A DNA stretch of 64,000 bases from Cytophagaceae bacterium. GTDB lineage: Bacteria > Bacteroidota > Bacteroidia > Cytophagales > JAIYAX01. The position numbers were made by a program, and so were the translations under genes. The stretch is from NCBI GenBank assembly GCA_027488815.1, contig JAIYAX010000001.1, positions 1-64,000 of the forward strand, given 5' to 3'. The notes below the pieces were generated by a model. It searched no databases. It worked only from the letters and a program-made list of their open reading frames with translations, and was not told the origin of the DNA. Each line of letters opens with the position of its first letter. Positions within the stretch are counted from its first letter, which is position 1. Of the stretch, positions 8,427 to 18,036 are shown piece by piece.

Positions 8427-8459
8427 ATTACGTACAAATATATCTAATCAATACGTACT
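8427..8459 (-). promoter_or_regulatory. Candidate VapB operator: paired TACGTAC palindromes
   Basis: TACGTAC occurs at 8429-8435 and 8452-8458, 23 bases apart (about two helical turns), immediately upstream of the antitoxin start. TAATCAA repeats flank the second copy. This arrangement fits cooperative binding of ribbon-helix-helix dimers for autorepression. Confidence 0.5.
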
Positions 8460-8761
8460 AATCAAGAATAACTCTTCAGTAGCCATCAAGATCTAGAAAT
8501 GTCATTCAGGCTCTGTATGGGGCGTATTACTCTTATCTACGTGTGGTTCTAATTCTCGACTATTTCGAATTTCCAATCTGCCATTAATACCTAAAAGAAA
8601 TATTGAAACCCATTACTAAAACAAGCTATGGAACAGCTAGGAAACTCACTGCCAAGATGTGCAGCTTAATTTGTCACAATCTCATAAATCTTTTTTTGTT
8701 AAAATGAATAGAATATCAAGGCTGAATTAACTCAGCTATCTAGAAACCACAAATGATAATC
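8460..8761. other. Intergenic region, nothing recognised
   Basis: I see no open reading frame, hairpin terminator or repeat worth reporting between the VapBC operator and the next minus-strand gene. Confidence 0.5.
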
Positions 8762-9205
8762 TTATTCTGTGTATAAGTCTGGTGTAACACTAATTTTTAA
8801 TACAAATACTCCATTTTTATCCTTGTAATTATAAGCCATTGTTACTTTATTCTCTCGATATGTTTTTAAGTCTGGATTTGTCTTTACATTATTGATTATT
8901 TCAGGCTCAATATACTTTTTTACAGTGTCAATATTCACTTCTGATTTATCCAAATTAACCAACGTATAATTGTATTGAAATATATTGTCCGGTAAAGCTA
9001 CAGCATTATCAAGACGAGTGTCTTGGTCAACCATAATTGGGCAAGCTTTATTTAGTTCACTCGCTGCTTCCATCATCGCTTTGTCAAAGGTATTCGTTTT
9101 AAAAAAAATCTGCTGAACGGCAAAATAGGAAAGTCCAAATACTATTATTCCTACAATAGTCCCAACAATTTTATTTCTTTTATTCTTGTCTTCTGCTTGT
9201 TCCAT
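8762..9205 (-). CDS. Membrane-anchored hypothetical protein
   Basis: This 147-residue protein has a charged N-terminus (EDKNKRNK), one transmembrane helix at about residues 13-30 and a periplasmic domain with a single Cys in KACPIMVD. The segment from KACPIMVDQDTRLDN to YNYTLV resembles small anchored proteins of unknown function found in many bacteria. It stands alone, AT-rich, between the toxin-antitoxin region and the mutase. I do not assign a function. Confidence 0.75.
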   Translation of the reverse strand: MEQAEDKNKRNKIVGTIVGIIVFGLSYFAVQQIFFKTNTFDKAMMEAASELNKACPIMVDQDTRLDNAVALPDNIFQYNYTLVNLDKSEVNIDTVKKYIEPEIINNVKTNPDLKTYRENKVTMAYNYKDKNGVFVLKISVTPDLYTE

Positions 9206-9426
9206 GGACTTGCTGAATCTTTAACTACATTGTTTAGGTCGCAATATAATAGTTAACGCATTATAGTCCATAGATTAGACACAATTTCAGCCATCAATTG
9301 ATTGGAATAAGTCATTCTATACCAAATTATTAGAAACATTTACATTCATGGAGCCTTAGACCCAAGTCTTACGATCTACAATTAAGACTTAGCATCAGTA
9401 AAGAATGAATAGCGGGAAAATTCAGC

Positions 9427-12400
9427 TTACATGTTCCTGCGGTATTGCCCACCCACCTGATACAAAGCCCCGCTGATCTGACCAAGCGTGCAATACTTGC
9501 AGGCCTCCATCAGCGAATTGAAGATGTTTCCATTTTGAATCGCCGTTTCCTGCAACTCTTTAAGAGCAGCTTTGCCTTTGGCTGCATTCCGGTTTCGGAA
9601 ATCATCCCGACTGGTAATGGCATACTCTTTTTCCTCTGTAGTCGAGCGAATGACTTCCGCTGGAATAATTGTTGGTGAACCTTTGGGGTCCAGAAAAGTA
9701 TTTACGCCGATAATGGGAAGGTCACCGTTGTGTTTTAATGTCTCGTAGTAGAGGCTCTCTTCCTGTATTTTACTACGCTGGTACATTCGTTCCATGGCCC
9801 CGAGTACCCCTCCCCTATCAGAGATCGATTTGAACTCCTGATAAACCGCTTCTTCTACCAGATCCGTAAGCTCTTCAATGATAAATGCACCTTGCAATGG
9901 GTTCTCGTTTTTAGCCAGACCCAATTCTTTGTTAATGATCAGCTGAATAGCCATTGCCCTGCGCACGCTCTCCTCTGTAGGAGTGGTGATGGCTTCATCA
10001 TAGGCATTGGTATGCAGAGAGTTGCAGTTGTCGTAGATGGCATACAATGCCTGCAAAGTAGTGCGGATGTCGTTGAATGCGATCTCCTGAGCATGGAGTG
10101 ATCGGCCTGATGTCTGAATGTGGTACTTCAGCTTCTGGCTGCGGTCATTACCCTTGTACTTGTGTTTGATGGCCTTCGCCCAAATCCTTCTGGCCACCCT
10201 ACCCATCACAGAGTACTCCGGATCCATACCATTGGAAAAGAAAAAGGACAAATTGGGAGCAAAATCATCGATATGCATGCCCCTGCTGAGGTAGTACTCC
10301 ACAAAGGTGAAACCATTGCTCAACGTAAAGGCCAACTGTGAAATGGGGTTAGCCCCGGCCTCAGCGATATGGTAACCGGAAATAGAAACCGAATAAAAGT
10401 TGCGCACTTTTTGGTCGATGAAATACTGCTGTATGTCACCCATCATTCGCAAGGCAAACTCTGTCGAAAAGATGCAGGTATTTTGCGCCTGATCTTCTTT
10501 GAGGATATCCGCCTGCACAGTCCCTCTGACCTGAGAGAGGGCATGTGCTTTGATTTTTTGATAAACCTCGGCAGGCAGTACCTGATCACCACTCAGTCCT
10601 AGAAGCAGTAGCCCAAGACCATCATTGCCTTCCGGTAAAGGACCCTGGTATTGGGGTATGGGTTGACCGAGTGTTTTGTAAATCTGATCTATCTTTTTGC
10701 TGGTCTCCTGCTCCAACCCATGCTGCCTTATGTACAATTCGCACTGCTGATCAATGGCAGCGTTCATGAAAAAGCCCAGGATGATTGGGGCCGGACCGTT
10801 AATGGTCATGGAGACAGAGGTCGCTGGGTCACAAAGGTTAAAACCTGAGTACAGTTTTTTTGCATCGTCCAGGTTGGCTACACTCACACCGCTGTTGCCA
10901 ATTTTTCCGTAGATATCGGGGCGGTGGTCGGGGTCTTCACCATAAAGGGTTACCGAGTCAAATGCAGTCGAGAGACGCTTTGCAGGCATGGACTTGGAAA
11001 CGTAGTGAAAGCGTCGGTTCGTTCGCTCCGGCCCACCTTCTCCGGCAAACATCCGGGTAGGATCCTCTCCTTCACGCTTGAGTGGGAAAACCCCTGAAGC
11101 ATAAGGGAAAAATCCAGGCACATTCTCCGTTAACATCCAGTAGAGCAAATCTCCCCAATCTTTGTACGTGGGAAGTGAAACTTTGGGAATACGCAAATGC
11201 GACAATGACTTGCTAAACAAATCCTGCTCTACCACTTTGTCACGTACCTGAAACTGGTACTTATCTGCCCGATACCGTTTTTGCATGGCTGGCCATTCGT
11301 CGAGCATGGCTTTGCACTCGGTATTAAGCCTTGACTCTAAGTCATGGTAAAGATCAATAAGCTCCTTCAAATAGTCAGGCTCCCCGACGGTATACTCCAC
11401 GACCCTCACCAGGTCACTGTTTTCCTCAACGACATCGATGGTTCGTGTGCCTATCCGCTCTTTCAGCATGTTGATGGTGCCTTGTAGCTGGTACATTCGT
11501 CGGGCGATGCCTGATTGCTCCAGAACGAACTGACGATATTCATCCGCATTCTCAACAATCTCAGCAAGGTATCGCACCCGATCAGGAGGGATGATGTAGA
11601 TTTTTTCCGATAAACCCCCACTGACTTCAAAATCGGAGGTAAGCTTTTCTGACTGGGTTTTCTGAACCAAGGTATCCATGACAGCCCGGTAAAGTGCATT
11701 CATTCCGGGGTCGTTGAACTGACTGGCGATGGTCCCGTAGATGGGCAATTGCTCATCGGGGGTATCCCAAAGCTGATGGTTGCGCTTGTACTGCTTTCGA
11801 ACATCTCTAAGTGCATCCAAAGAGCCTCTTTTGTCAAATTTGTTGATGGCGATAAGGTCGGCGAAGTCAAGCATGTCAATCTTTTCCAATTGGGTAGCAG
11901 CACCATACTCAGAGGTCATGACGTAGAGCGACACATCGCAATGGTCTGTGATTTCAGTATCGCTTTGGCCTATGCCAGAAGTTTCAACGACGATCAGGTC
12001 AAAGCCTGCAGCCTTACAGATATCGATGCTTTCCTGCACATGTTTGCTGAGTGCCAGATTGCTTTGGCGGGTGGCCAGCGAGCGCATGTAAACACGTGGA
12101 TTGTTGATGGCATTCATTCGAATACGATCACCAAGCAATGCCCCTCCTGTTTTGCGCTTACTGGGATCCACTGAGATAATGGCCATGGTGAGTTGCTCAA
12201 AGTCAAGCAGAAATCTTCGAACGAGCTCATCGACTAGTGACGATTTTCCTGCACCGCCAGTACCTGTGATGCCGAGAACGGGCACTTTACGGGTAGCAAC
12301 AAGAGCACTTAGTTCCTGATGGGCTTTCTGCATTTCATCTGGAAAATTCTCTGCCAGTGAGATGAGTTTTCCAATGGTCTGAGGGTTTTTATTGGGCAAT

Positions 12401-12879
12401 GACTTTAACTCCCCGTTGAGAGGTGGAGTTTTTGTCGGAAAGTCACATTTCTCAAGCAAGTCGTTGATCATTCCCTGCAAGCCCATAGATCGCCCGTCAT
12501 CAGGTGAGTAAATCCGGTCGATGCCGTACGCATGAAGTTCTTCGATTTCTGTTGGTAGAATGGTTCCTCCTCCTCCTCCAAACAGTTTGATATGTCCGGC
12601 ACCCTGTTCCCTTAGCAGGTCATACATATATTTGAAATACTCCACATGCCCACCCTGGTAAGAGGTGATGGCAATGCCTTGAACGTCTTCCTGAATAGCG
12701 CAATCCACGATCTCTTTCACTGAGCGGTTATGCCCCAGATGAATTACTTCTGCACCAGAGGACTGGATGATACGCCGCATAATGTTGATGGCGGCATCGT
12801 GGCCATCAAATAATGAGGCGGCAGTAACGATGCGAACATGGTGCTTAGGCTTGTAGGGAGTAATGGCTACGGCGGACAT
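9427..12879 (-). CDS. icmF: Fused isobutyryl-CoA mutase (IcmF)
   Basis: This 1150-residue adenosylcobalamin enzyme interconverts isobutyryl-CoA and n-butyryl-CoA by a carbon-skeleton radical rearrangement. Domain order fits IcmF: a B12-binding domain (about 12-145) with DGH (D25-H27) for the lower cobalt ligand and GGGGG (101-105); a MeaB-like G-protein chaperone (about 197-410) with P-loop GTGGAGKSS (205-213) and NKFDK (346-350); a linker; and the substrate-binding TIM barrel (about 560-1150). Two specificity positions carry the isobutyryl-type residues: F611 (methylmalonyl-CoA mutases have Tyr) and Q799 (they have Arg). The C-terminus ends normally. It is monocistronic, with a TAGTTTTG promoter box just upstream. 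Some IcmFs also act on pivalyl- or isovaleryl-CoA, so the exact substrate needs assay. Confidence 0.95.
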   Translation of the reverse strand: MSAVAITPYKPKHHVRIVTAASLFDGHDAAINIMRRIIQSSGAEVIHLGHNRSVKEIVDCAIQEDVQGIAITSYQGGHVEYFKYMYDLLREQGAGHIKLFGGGGGTILPTEIEELHAYGIDRIYSPDDGRSMGLQGMINDLLEKCDFPTKTPPLNGELKSLPNKNPQTIGKLISLAENFPDEMQKAHQELSALVATRKVPVLGITGTGGAGKSSLVDELVRRFLLDFEQLTMAIISVDPSKRKTGGALLGDRIRMNAINNPRVYMRSLATRQSNLALSKHVQESIDICKAAGFDLIVVETSGIGQSDTEITDHCDVSLYVMTSEYGAATQLEKIDMLDFADLIAINKFDKRGSLDALRDVRKQYKRNHQLWDTPDEQLPIYGTIASQFNDPGMNALYRAVMDTLVQKTQSEKLTSDFEVSGGLSEKIYIIPPDRVRYLAEIVENADEYRQFVLEQSGIARRMYQLQGTINMLKERIGTRTIDVVEENSDLVRVVEYTVGEPDYLKELIDLYHDLESRLNTECKAMLDEWPAMQKRYRADKYQFQVRDKVVEQDLFSKSLSHLRIPKVSLPTYKDWGDLLYWMLTENVPGFFPYASGVFPLKREGEDPTRMFAGEGGPERTNRRFHYVSKSMPAKRLSTAFDSVTLYGEDPDHRPDIYGKIGNSGVSVANLDDAKKLYSGFNLCDPATSVSMTINGPAPIILGFFMNAAIDQQCELYIRQHGLEQETSKKIDQIYKTLGQPIPQYQGPLPEGNDGLGLLLLGLSGDQVLPAEVYQKIKAHALSQVRGTVQADILKEDQAQNTCIFSTEFALRMMGDIQQYFIDQKVRNFYSVSISGYHIAEAGANPISQLAFTLSNGFTFVEYYLSRGMHIDDFAPNLSFFFSNGMDPEYSVMGRVARRIWAKAIKHKYKGNDRSQKLKYHIQTSGRSLHAQEIAFNDIRTTLQALYAIYDNCNSLHTNAYDEAITTPTEESVRRAMAIQLIINKELGLAKNENPLQGAFIIEELTDLVEEAVYQEFKSISDRGGVLGAMERMYQRSKIQEESLYYETLKHNGDLPIIGVNTFLDPKGSPTIIPAEVIRSTTEEKEYAITSRDDFRNRNAAKGKAALKELQETAIQNGNIFNSLMEACKYCTLGQISGALYQVGGQYRRNM

Positions 12880-12906
12880 ATGCAGTGAGTAAAAAAGGTG
12901 ATGTTA

Positions 12907-12914
12907 CAAAACTA
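12907..12914 (-). promoter_or_regulatory. -7 promoter element of icmF
   Basis: TAGTTTTG on the minus strand matches the Bacteroidota TAnnTTTG element and would give a leader of about 22 bases. Confidence 0.5.
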
Positions 12915-12938
12915 TAAATTTTAATCCGGTGAAAAGGT

Positions 12939-13718
12939 TTAGGGCAGTACAACCTGACGAATAGGGCCGGACTGTAGTGAAGACCTGTTCAATCCCATTT
13001 TGAATAAGCTGGTTTCTCTCCAAAAAGAGGTATTGGACGAGTTGGCCGAGGTGCCATTGGCAACAAAATAAACTGTTGACCCGGGCAAAAACCGACCGAC
13101 ACCGGGAGCTATAATGCTGTCGCTGAATTGAAAGGAAAGTAAGTTGCTATCGGCTTGTTGAAAGAGCAATTGCCCAAATTCCAGGGCTTGTGCCTGTGCG
13201 GGGCTGGAGCCCAGCCTCAGGTTTGCACCCCTGTCCATAGGATCCTGAGAGGGATTAAGCTGAACCAAAAACTGATAAACTTTAGGCCCCAAAGCATCCA
13301 GGTAATAACTGAAATAGACGCTATCGATGATGGTTTGACTTCGACGGGTGTAAATCAACGTATCCATAATGATGACATCCTCCTGAAAATCCCCCTGATA
13401 CCGGAGCCTGATGTTCGAAAAGGGTATCTTCACTGAGTCGCTGCCACCACCATCCAGGCAGGTAAATTGAGCAACCAGAGGCCTTTGACCCAGATTAATC
13501 TGAAACCTACCGGAAGCTGTTGTAACGCCCCTTAGTCCATCTACCCAAACTTGTATGCCGGCATGACTGGTATCTCTTGTTTTACGAAATTCATCTCCTC
13601 TTTTCACCCAGCCGATCAACGTAGAATCGGGCTTAGGGACGATGATTTTCTCCTCTCTGCAGCTTGAAATCAGTAAAACCACGAGGCAAATCCCCAACAG
13701 ACTTTGCTTTTTATGCAT
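12939..13718 (-). CDS. Hypothetical lipoprotein
   Basis: This is a 259-residue protein with a signal peptide and lipobox (LLISSC, Cys20), so probably lipid-anchored in the envelope. The mature part contains a short carboxypeptidase-regulatory-like strand set (HAGIQVWVDGLRG..TTASGRFQINLG) followed by beta-rich sequence. I recognise no catalytic motif. It is divergent from the small lipoprotein gene at 13741, with only 22 bases between their starts, so their promoters must overlap the coding sequences or each other. Confidence 0.85.
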   Translation of the reverse strand: MHKKQSLLGICLVVLLISSCREEKIIVPKPDSTLIGWVKRGDEFRKTRDTSHAGIQVWVDGLRGVTTASGRFQINLGQRPLVAQFTCLDGGGSDSVKIPFSNIRLRYQGDFQEDVIIMDTLIYTRRSQTIIDSVYFSYYLDALGPKVYQFLVQLNPSQDPMDRGANLRLGSSPAQAQALEFGQLLFQQADSNLLSFQFSDSIIAPGVGRFLPGSTVYFVANGTSANSSNTSFWRETSLFKMGLNRSSLQSGPIRQVVLP

Positions 13719-13740
13719 TTTTACACCTGACTAGTTTCAT

Positions 13741-14133
13741 ATGAAGCTCAAATATCTGAAAGAATCAACAATACCTGCCCTGCTGTTATTGCTGTTCGCC
13801 AGCTGTGAACAGGCAAAGCAAACAACACAGGCCGATATTGAAGGTCGTGCCCAAAGGCGAACAGAACGAATGGACAGCTTGCTGAGTCTAAGTCCCGATC
13901 AGAAAAGTGCCTTGCATAAAGCACATGTTAGCTATTTGCAGGTCATGGATGAGTATAGACCTGAGAAAGGTGAAAAAATAAGCATGAAAGGCAGGGCTAA
14001 GTTGATGCAATCAGCCCAGGAACTGAAGCAGTTATACCGTAACACCTTAGACTCCACTCAATATACTACCTACTTGAGCTGGAAAGCCAGAAGGAAGGCA
14101 GCACGAAAAATGATCCCAAAGCCACAGCCATAA
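13741..14133 (+). CDS. Small lipoprotein, Spy/LTxxQ-like
   Basis: This 130-residue protein has a lipobox (LLFASC, Cys22). The mature part is helical and highly charged, with LSLSPDQKSALHKAH and a C-terminal Arg/Lys-rich helix. This pattern recalls LTxxQ/Spy-like periplasmic chaperones and is similar in style to the protein at 42681. Function is not established. A shared bidirectional terminator follows. Confidence 0.8.
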   Translation: MKLKYLKESTIPALLLLLFASCEQAKQTTQADIEGRAQRRTERMDSLLSLSPDQKSALHKAHVSYLQVMDEYRPEKGEKISMKGRAKLMQSAQELKQLYRNTLDSTQYTTYLSWKARRKAARKMIPKPQP

Positions 14134-14134
14134 A

Positions 14135-14158
14135 AAAAGCCGGGTTTCTCCGGCTTTT
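14135..14158. terminator. Bidirectional terminator
   Basis: A 9-bp stem AAAAGCCGG / CCGGCTTTT has A and T runs at its ends and lies between two convergent genes, serving both. Confidence 0.85.
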
Positions 14159-14178
14159 CACTTCTCAAATAGTTGTCT

Positions 14179-14865
14179 TTAGTTCAGCACGTAGGATGAC
14201 ATGAGTAATTGAATGATCACAGGATCATTGTTTTCATCCACACCTGCTAGCTGCATAGTAAGATCAGTTTCAAGCTGATTCACCTGAGTGATAGCAGTGA
14301 TATCCCAAACCTCCTCATCAGGATCCCCCAAGTCAAAGGCCAGGTACTCAAGGTTGTTGTCGATGTACCAATATCCCCAATCCCAGTCAAAATCATCAAT
14401 ATCTGCATCATAATAAAAGGTGATGTAGATGTTATCATCAAACATGAGCAAAACGAAATAGTCAAAGAAATCGAAGAAAGGATCATCAGAAAAATCAACC
14501 CCATTGATAGAAATCCCTTCAATGAACCAGCCCAGAAAATCGCTGGAGATCCTTAAGTTGTTGGTTGATGTATTTCCACCTATCATCCGGCCATAGCTTT
14601 GCTGATCAGTAGTAGATAAATTGCTACGCTGCTGGCTTGGTGGTAAAACGGCTACCGTTTCTGTACCATACGTGATATTGCCTCCATTGGAAGGGTTGGA
14701 GCGGGCTGCCTCATTTTTAATGTTTTTATTGAGGGCAGAGGGCTTGGCGTTTGTCTTTGGGTCAACAGGCTTGGGATCTTCTTTCTTGTCTTTGCAAGAA
14801 GCGAAAACAAGCAACAAGGGTAGAATCAGTACCACTAGCCAACGAATGGGAAGGTAAGTTTTCAT
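14179..14865 (-). CDS. Acidic hypothetical lipoprotein
   Basis: This 228-residue protein has a lipobox (LVFASC, Cys24) and a Lys/Asp/Pro-rich linker. The C-terminal half is strikingly acidic and aromatic (DDPFFDFFDYF, DADIDDFDWDWGYWY), which could bind cations. No family is recognised. A TACATTTG promoter box lies upstream. Confidence 0.85.
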   Translation of the reverse strand: MKTYLPIRWLVVLILPLLLVFASCKDKKEDPKPVDPKTNAKPSALNKNIKNEAARSNPSNGGNITYGTETVAVLPPSQQRSNLSTTDQQSYGRMIGGNTSTNNLRISSDFLGWFIEGISINGVDFSDDPFFDFFDYFVLLMFDDNIYITFYYDADIDDFDWDWGYWYIDNNLEYLAFDLGDPDEEVWDITAITQVNQLETDLTMQLAGVDENNDPVIIQLLMSSYVLN

Positions 14866-14896
14866 CGTTATCGTTTTTTTGATTTATCAGTTAACA

Positions 14897-14904
14897 CAAA
14901 TGTA
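14897..14904 (-). promoter_or_regulatory. -7 promoter element of the acidic lipoprotein gene
   Basis: TACATTTG on the minus strand matches TAnnTTTG, giving a leader of about 25 bases. Confidence 0.45.
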
Positions 14905-15094
14905 GTCTGCTTTTGTTCAACATCAGCACAGGCATGTATACGAAAGTGAATAAAAAGGTAATGAAGGCCAATTTCAAATGTGCAAGCCTACTCAATGACT
15001 TAATGTGATATCTAAGCCCTTTCATTTCTCCAATGGTAAAACTTTCATAAGATTATTTCATTTATGTCAAAGGTTCCTATTCAGTTCTAAACAG

Positions 15095-15130
15095 CAAAAA
15101 AAAGGGTGGCTTCATGGAAGCCAACCCTTT
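15095..15130 (-). terminator. Terminator of the ECF sigma operon
   Basis: On the minus strand the stem AAAGGGTTGGCTTC / GAAGCCACCCTTT, with one bulged base, ends in a run of eight T. It lies just after the stop of the secreted-protein gene at 15149. Confidence 0.8.
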
Positions 15131-15148
15131 ATTCAATTCTTAATGAAC

Positions 15149-16552
15149 TTATCTTGATTGCCTGAACTGTCTTAACGCTTCTTCTTGCGTAATCTCTCTG
15201 CGCTCGAGCTTACGCACGACCGTAACAGGTAAGCTGAGTGTAATTTCATTCTCGCTGTAATCATCCAGTTTGATGATGATCATCTCTCCTTCTTTCAATG
15301 AGCCCAGAGTAGCTGCATATCGTAAAATGGGCGCTTTCAGGTGGTTGGCAATGCTGTCCAATGACAATTGGCTATCTTCTTCATCCTCAGAGAGAACTAA
15401 TCCATTCATTTCGGCAGTGGCAGCTTCCATTGCAACTCTGGTACTGGCTTCCACAAGCTTGTTGAGATCCCTGTTCAACTCTTTCAATTCCCTTGCGTTG
15501 GTCTTTGACTCTTCAATTTCATCACAATCCACCACGCTGGAAGAGTTGCTATCCATAATGATCACCTTGCTTTTTTTAGCATCAGCTTCATATTTTGACT
15601 TCGAGGCCTCTTCCTTTCTCGATTTCTTTCCTTTTTCAGCCTGCTTTTCGTCGCTGTCATACTCATATACCTCAACATTTACCGATCCTCCCGCTGAATT
15701 GTCATATTTAAAGGCCATAGGAGGACTAGGAGGTGAGGGCATGCGAGGCGCACCGGGAACGGTAGTCATGTTGTTGCTACCTCTGAAGCGCATGACAGGA
15801 TTGCGGTGCAGATTGCAATTGTAGACTACTCCCAAGCCGGATATGTAGTTGAACTTCACCTGGCAAAAACCATAGGTACCACGCTCTTTGTCCAAAAGGT
15901 TTTTAAGGATGTTGGCCATAATGGAAAACTCTGTATCGTCAGTAGGCTCGATCGTGTTGCCATACTTGATTTCCACTTTCGTCATCAGTTCATCCTTGCT
16001 AAGCTTGCCCTGGCGGAAGTTTTCCAACTGCTCAAAGCTCATCTCTGCATAGATGCCTTTGAAATTTGAAGTTCCTTTGTTGTTTTTAGAAGTGGAGGCC
16101 AAAGGGCTGGCAAACTGGTTGTTCACGATCCAGTGATCATAGTTGAGCCTTATTTTCTCACCCGGTTGCAGACTGGTGATCAGCTTAGCATAGTTGACAT
16201 AGTATTGCCTGATGACATCGGTTATCTTTTTTTGCCTCACACTTACCAGACTATCAATGTTCGGGGCTGGATACTTGCGTCCATTGATGGTAACTGCATC
16301 GAAGCCGTCAAAGTACATAGCATTGCCATCGTTAAGTTTGGCAGCATTGATCAGGAACCCATAGCCTGGATAATAATTGACCTTGGTGTCCCCGTCCCTG
16401 AAATAGAACTCGCTATCGGAGCGCTTTGCAAACAGTTGGTTTACAACTGCTTTTGTTATGGCTACTTCTTCTTTTGCCTGATTGTTATTCTGAGCTGATA
16501 AGCTGCCGACTGACAGGATTAAGAAAGCTAAAATGCTGTTAATTGTCTTCAT
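15149..16552 (-). CDS. Secreted hypothetical protein of the ECF operon
   Basis: This 467-residue protein has a signal peptide (cleavage after LSAQ, about residue 21). The first 260 residues form a domain with several YY/YF-rich strands; the middle (300-345) is a low-complexity Lys/Glu/Ala stretch likely to be a flexible or coiled linker. The C-terminus is helical. No known domain is recognised. It is the third gene after the sigma factor and anti-sigma factor, 11 bases after the latter, so it is probably part of the regulon output. Its location is likely periplasmic or outer-membrane facing. Confidence 0.85.
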   Translation of the reverse strand: MKTINSILAFLILSVGSLSAQNNNQAKEEVAITKAVVNQLFAKRSDSEFYFRDGDTKVNYYPGYGFLINAAKLNDGNAMYFDGFDAVTINGRKYPAPNIDSLVSVRQKKITDVIRQYYVNYAKLITSLQPGEKIRLNYDHWIVNNQFASPLASTSKNNKGTSNFKGIYAEMSFEQLENFRQGKLSKDELMTKVEIKYGNTIEPTDDTEFSIMANILKNLLDKERGTYGFCQVKFNYISGLGVVYNCNLHRNPVMRFRGSNNMTTVPGAPRMPSPPSPPMAFKYDNSAGGSVNVEVYEYDSDEKQAEKGKKSRKEEASKSKYEADAKKSKVIIMDSNSSSVVDCDEIEESKTNARELKELNRDLNKLVEASTRVAMEAATAEMNGLVLSEDEEDSQLSLDSIANHLKAPILRYAATLGSLKEGEMIIIKLDDYSENEITLSLPVTVVRKLERREITQEEALRQFRQSR

Positions 16553-16563
16553 GATGTGCGGTG

Positions 16564-17376
16564 TTACTTGTTTTTGTTTGGGTTACTTCCTCTTGGCTCA
16601 GGGTTGTTTATGAGCTCACTCAACAAGTAGTCTGTTTTACTGCGCTGTAGTTGCTGATTCTCTTGCATTGCGGTTAAAGCCATCTCTATTTTCTTCAAAT
16701 CTTCATCTCTCCGGCTGTCATAGTAGGTGTTCAGGCTTGACAGCAGCTTGTCGACATAAACCTGGTTTTGCCGACGCTCATCGTTGAGCATGGCTGTCAG
16801 GGTTTGATTGGTCTCCAACCTGAATTGGCCAAGAGTAGCCAGCAATTCTTCTTTGGTAATTAATTCTCCATCTTCCGGCTTAAGGGGGCCTTTGGGGGTA
16901 TTTGAAGCCCTGGGAAGTTGATTTAACTTTTGCTGCAATTGCATCAGTCTGATTTCGAGGCTGTCGTTTTTGGATTGCTGTGCAGCGATGAGCTGGATCA
17001 CCTCTTCTTTGCTGAGACCTGACTGCTGTTTGGATTGACCAGCTACCGCCAGTTCTTGCTTAGGATCAACCTGACCTGAATTGCCCCAAAGAATCACTGC
17101 AAGGGCCACAAAGAGGGGCAGTAATGCTGCAGCTACCCTGAACCAGTTTTGCTGCCAGATGCCTATGGAGGGAGCCTGGGTGGGGATGATAAGCGGCTGA
17201 GGGAGTTCTTCGTCTTTAAGCTCCGACATCAGCAGTTTTGTCTGTTCCAGTGCTTTTAGTTCTGCTGCCAAAGAGGGGTTTTGCTGCAACTTCAGGTCTA
17301 TTTTCTCCTTGGTCTTGCAATCAAGCTCACCATACAGGTAGCTGATCAGTTGTGATTTATCCGGGTTAATGTCCAT
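16564..17376 (-). CDS. Probable anti-sigma factor (membrane)
   Basis: This 270-residue protein has a short cytosolic N-terminal part (ISYLYGELD..KIDLKLQQNPSL, residues 11-37) typical of zinc-free anti-sigma domains. One transmembrane helix spans about 80-97, and a helical Gln-rich periplasmic part has coiled-coil character. It overlaps the sigma-factor gene by 11 bases, the usual coupling of an ECF sigma with its membrane inhibitor. Assignment rests mostly on position and topology. Confidence 0.85.
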   Translation of the reverse strand: MDINPDKSQLISYLYGELDCKTKEKIDLKLQQNPSLAAELKALEQTKLLMSELKDEELPQPLIIPTQAPSIGIWQQNWFRVAAALLPLFVALAVILWGNSGQVDPKQELAVAGQSKQQSGLSKEEVIQLIAAQQSKNDSLEIRLMQLQQKLNQLPRASNTPKGPLKPEDGELITKEELLATLGQFRLETNQTLTAMLNDERRQNQVYVDKLLSSLNTYYDSRRDEDLKKIEMALTAMQENQQLQRSKTDYLLSELINNPEPRGSNPNKNK

Positions 17377-17968
17377 AACTCAGTGTTTCTTTAGTAATGT
17401 TCCAGCGGTTCAAAATTTTTCTCAAATGATCAAGTCCATAATACAACCTCGACTTAGCGGTGTTTTCTGAAATCTGAAGTACCTCTGCGATCTCATGAAA
17501 CTTAAATCCTTCATACTCTTTCATGATCACAACCAGCCTCTGCTCTTCTGAAAGCAAGCCAAGGGCTTTCTTTAGTATCTGCGAAAGCTCTTCCTGCTCA
17601 AAACTTCGCATCGGGTGGTGCTCACTTTCAGGCTCAGGATAAAAACGACCTTCTTCATCGGAGGCATTTCCAAACTGTACCTGGGTGGTTCGGGCACTGC
17701 GTCGTTTTTCATCATGGCAATAATTTGCCGCAATGGTGTACAACCAGGATCTGAACTGCCCATGATCCTTCAATGTGTGTAGTTTGGAACACATGGTGAT
17801 GAAGGTCTTCTGGGTGATTTCCATCGCCACATCATGGTTGCCAAAATACTTCAGACAAAAGTTATAAATTCGTTTCTGCCATACCTGTACCAAACGGGTA
17901 ATCGCAACCTGCTGCCCTTTGGCAGCATCGGCGATCAGTTGGTCAGTGTACATGGTGCCTGATTTCAT
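17366..17968 (-). CDS. ECF RNA polymerase sigma factor
   Basis: This is a 200-residue sigma-70 family protein with region 2 (IYNFCLKYFGNHDVAMEITQ then FRSWLYTIAANYCHDEKRR) and region 4 (LSEEQRLVVIMKEYEG then ISENTAKSRLYYGL). Region 3 is missing, as in ECF factors. An alternative start is Met6 (17953). It is the first gene of a sigma/anti-sigma/secreted-protein operon and should direct transcription in response to an envelope signal. Confidence 0.95.
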   Translation of the reverse strand: MKSGTMYTDQLIADAAKGQQVAITRLVQVWQKRIYNFCLKYFGNHDVAMEITQKTFITMCSKLHTLKDHGQFRSWLYTIAANYCHDEKRRSARTTQVQFGNASDEEGRFYPEPESEHHPMRSFEQEELSQILKKALGLLSEEQRLVVIMKEYEGFKFHEIAEVLQISENTAKSRLYYGLDHLRKILNRWNITKETLSYGH

Positions 17969-18036
17969 CTTGTTCCATGTATCGGATGTTTGAGTTGAAA
18001 AAATAGTTTTAGTGCTGCATGTTTTTTCTTTTTGGC

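Noticed and set aside
12880-12938. Possible cobalamin riboswitch before icmF
   Set aside because: The space is only 59 bases with the promoter inside it, too short for a cobalamin riboswitch.
15270-15824. 184-residue + strand frame in the secreted-protein gene
   Set aside because: Antisense shadow rich in Ser and Leu, opposite the Lys/Glu linker of the real gene.
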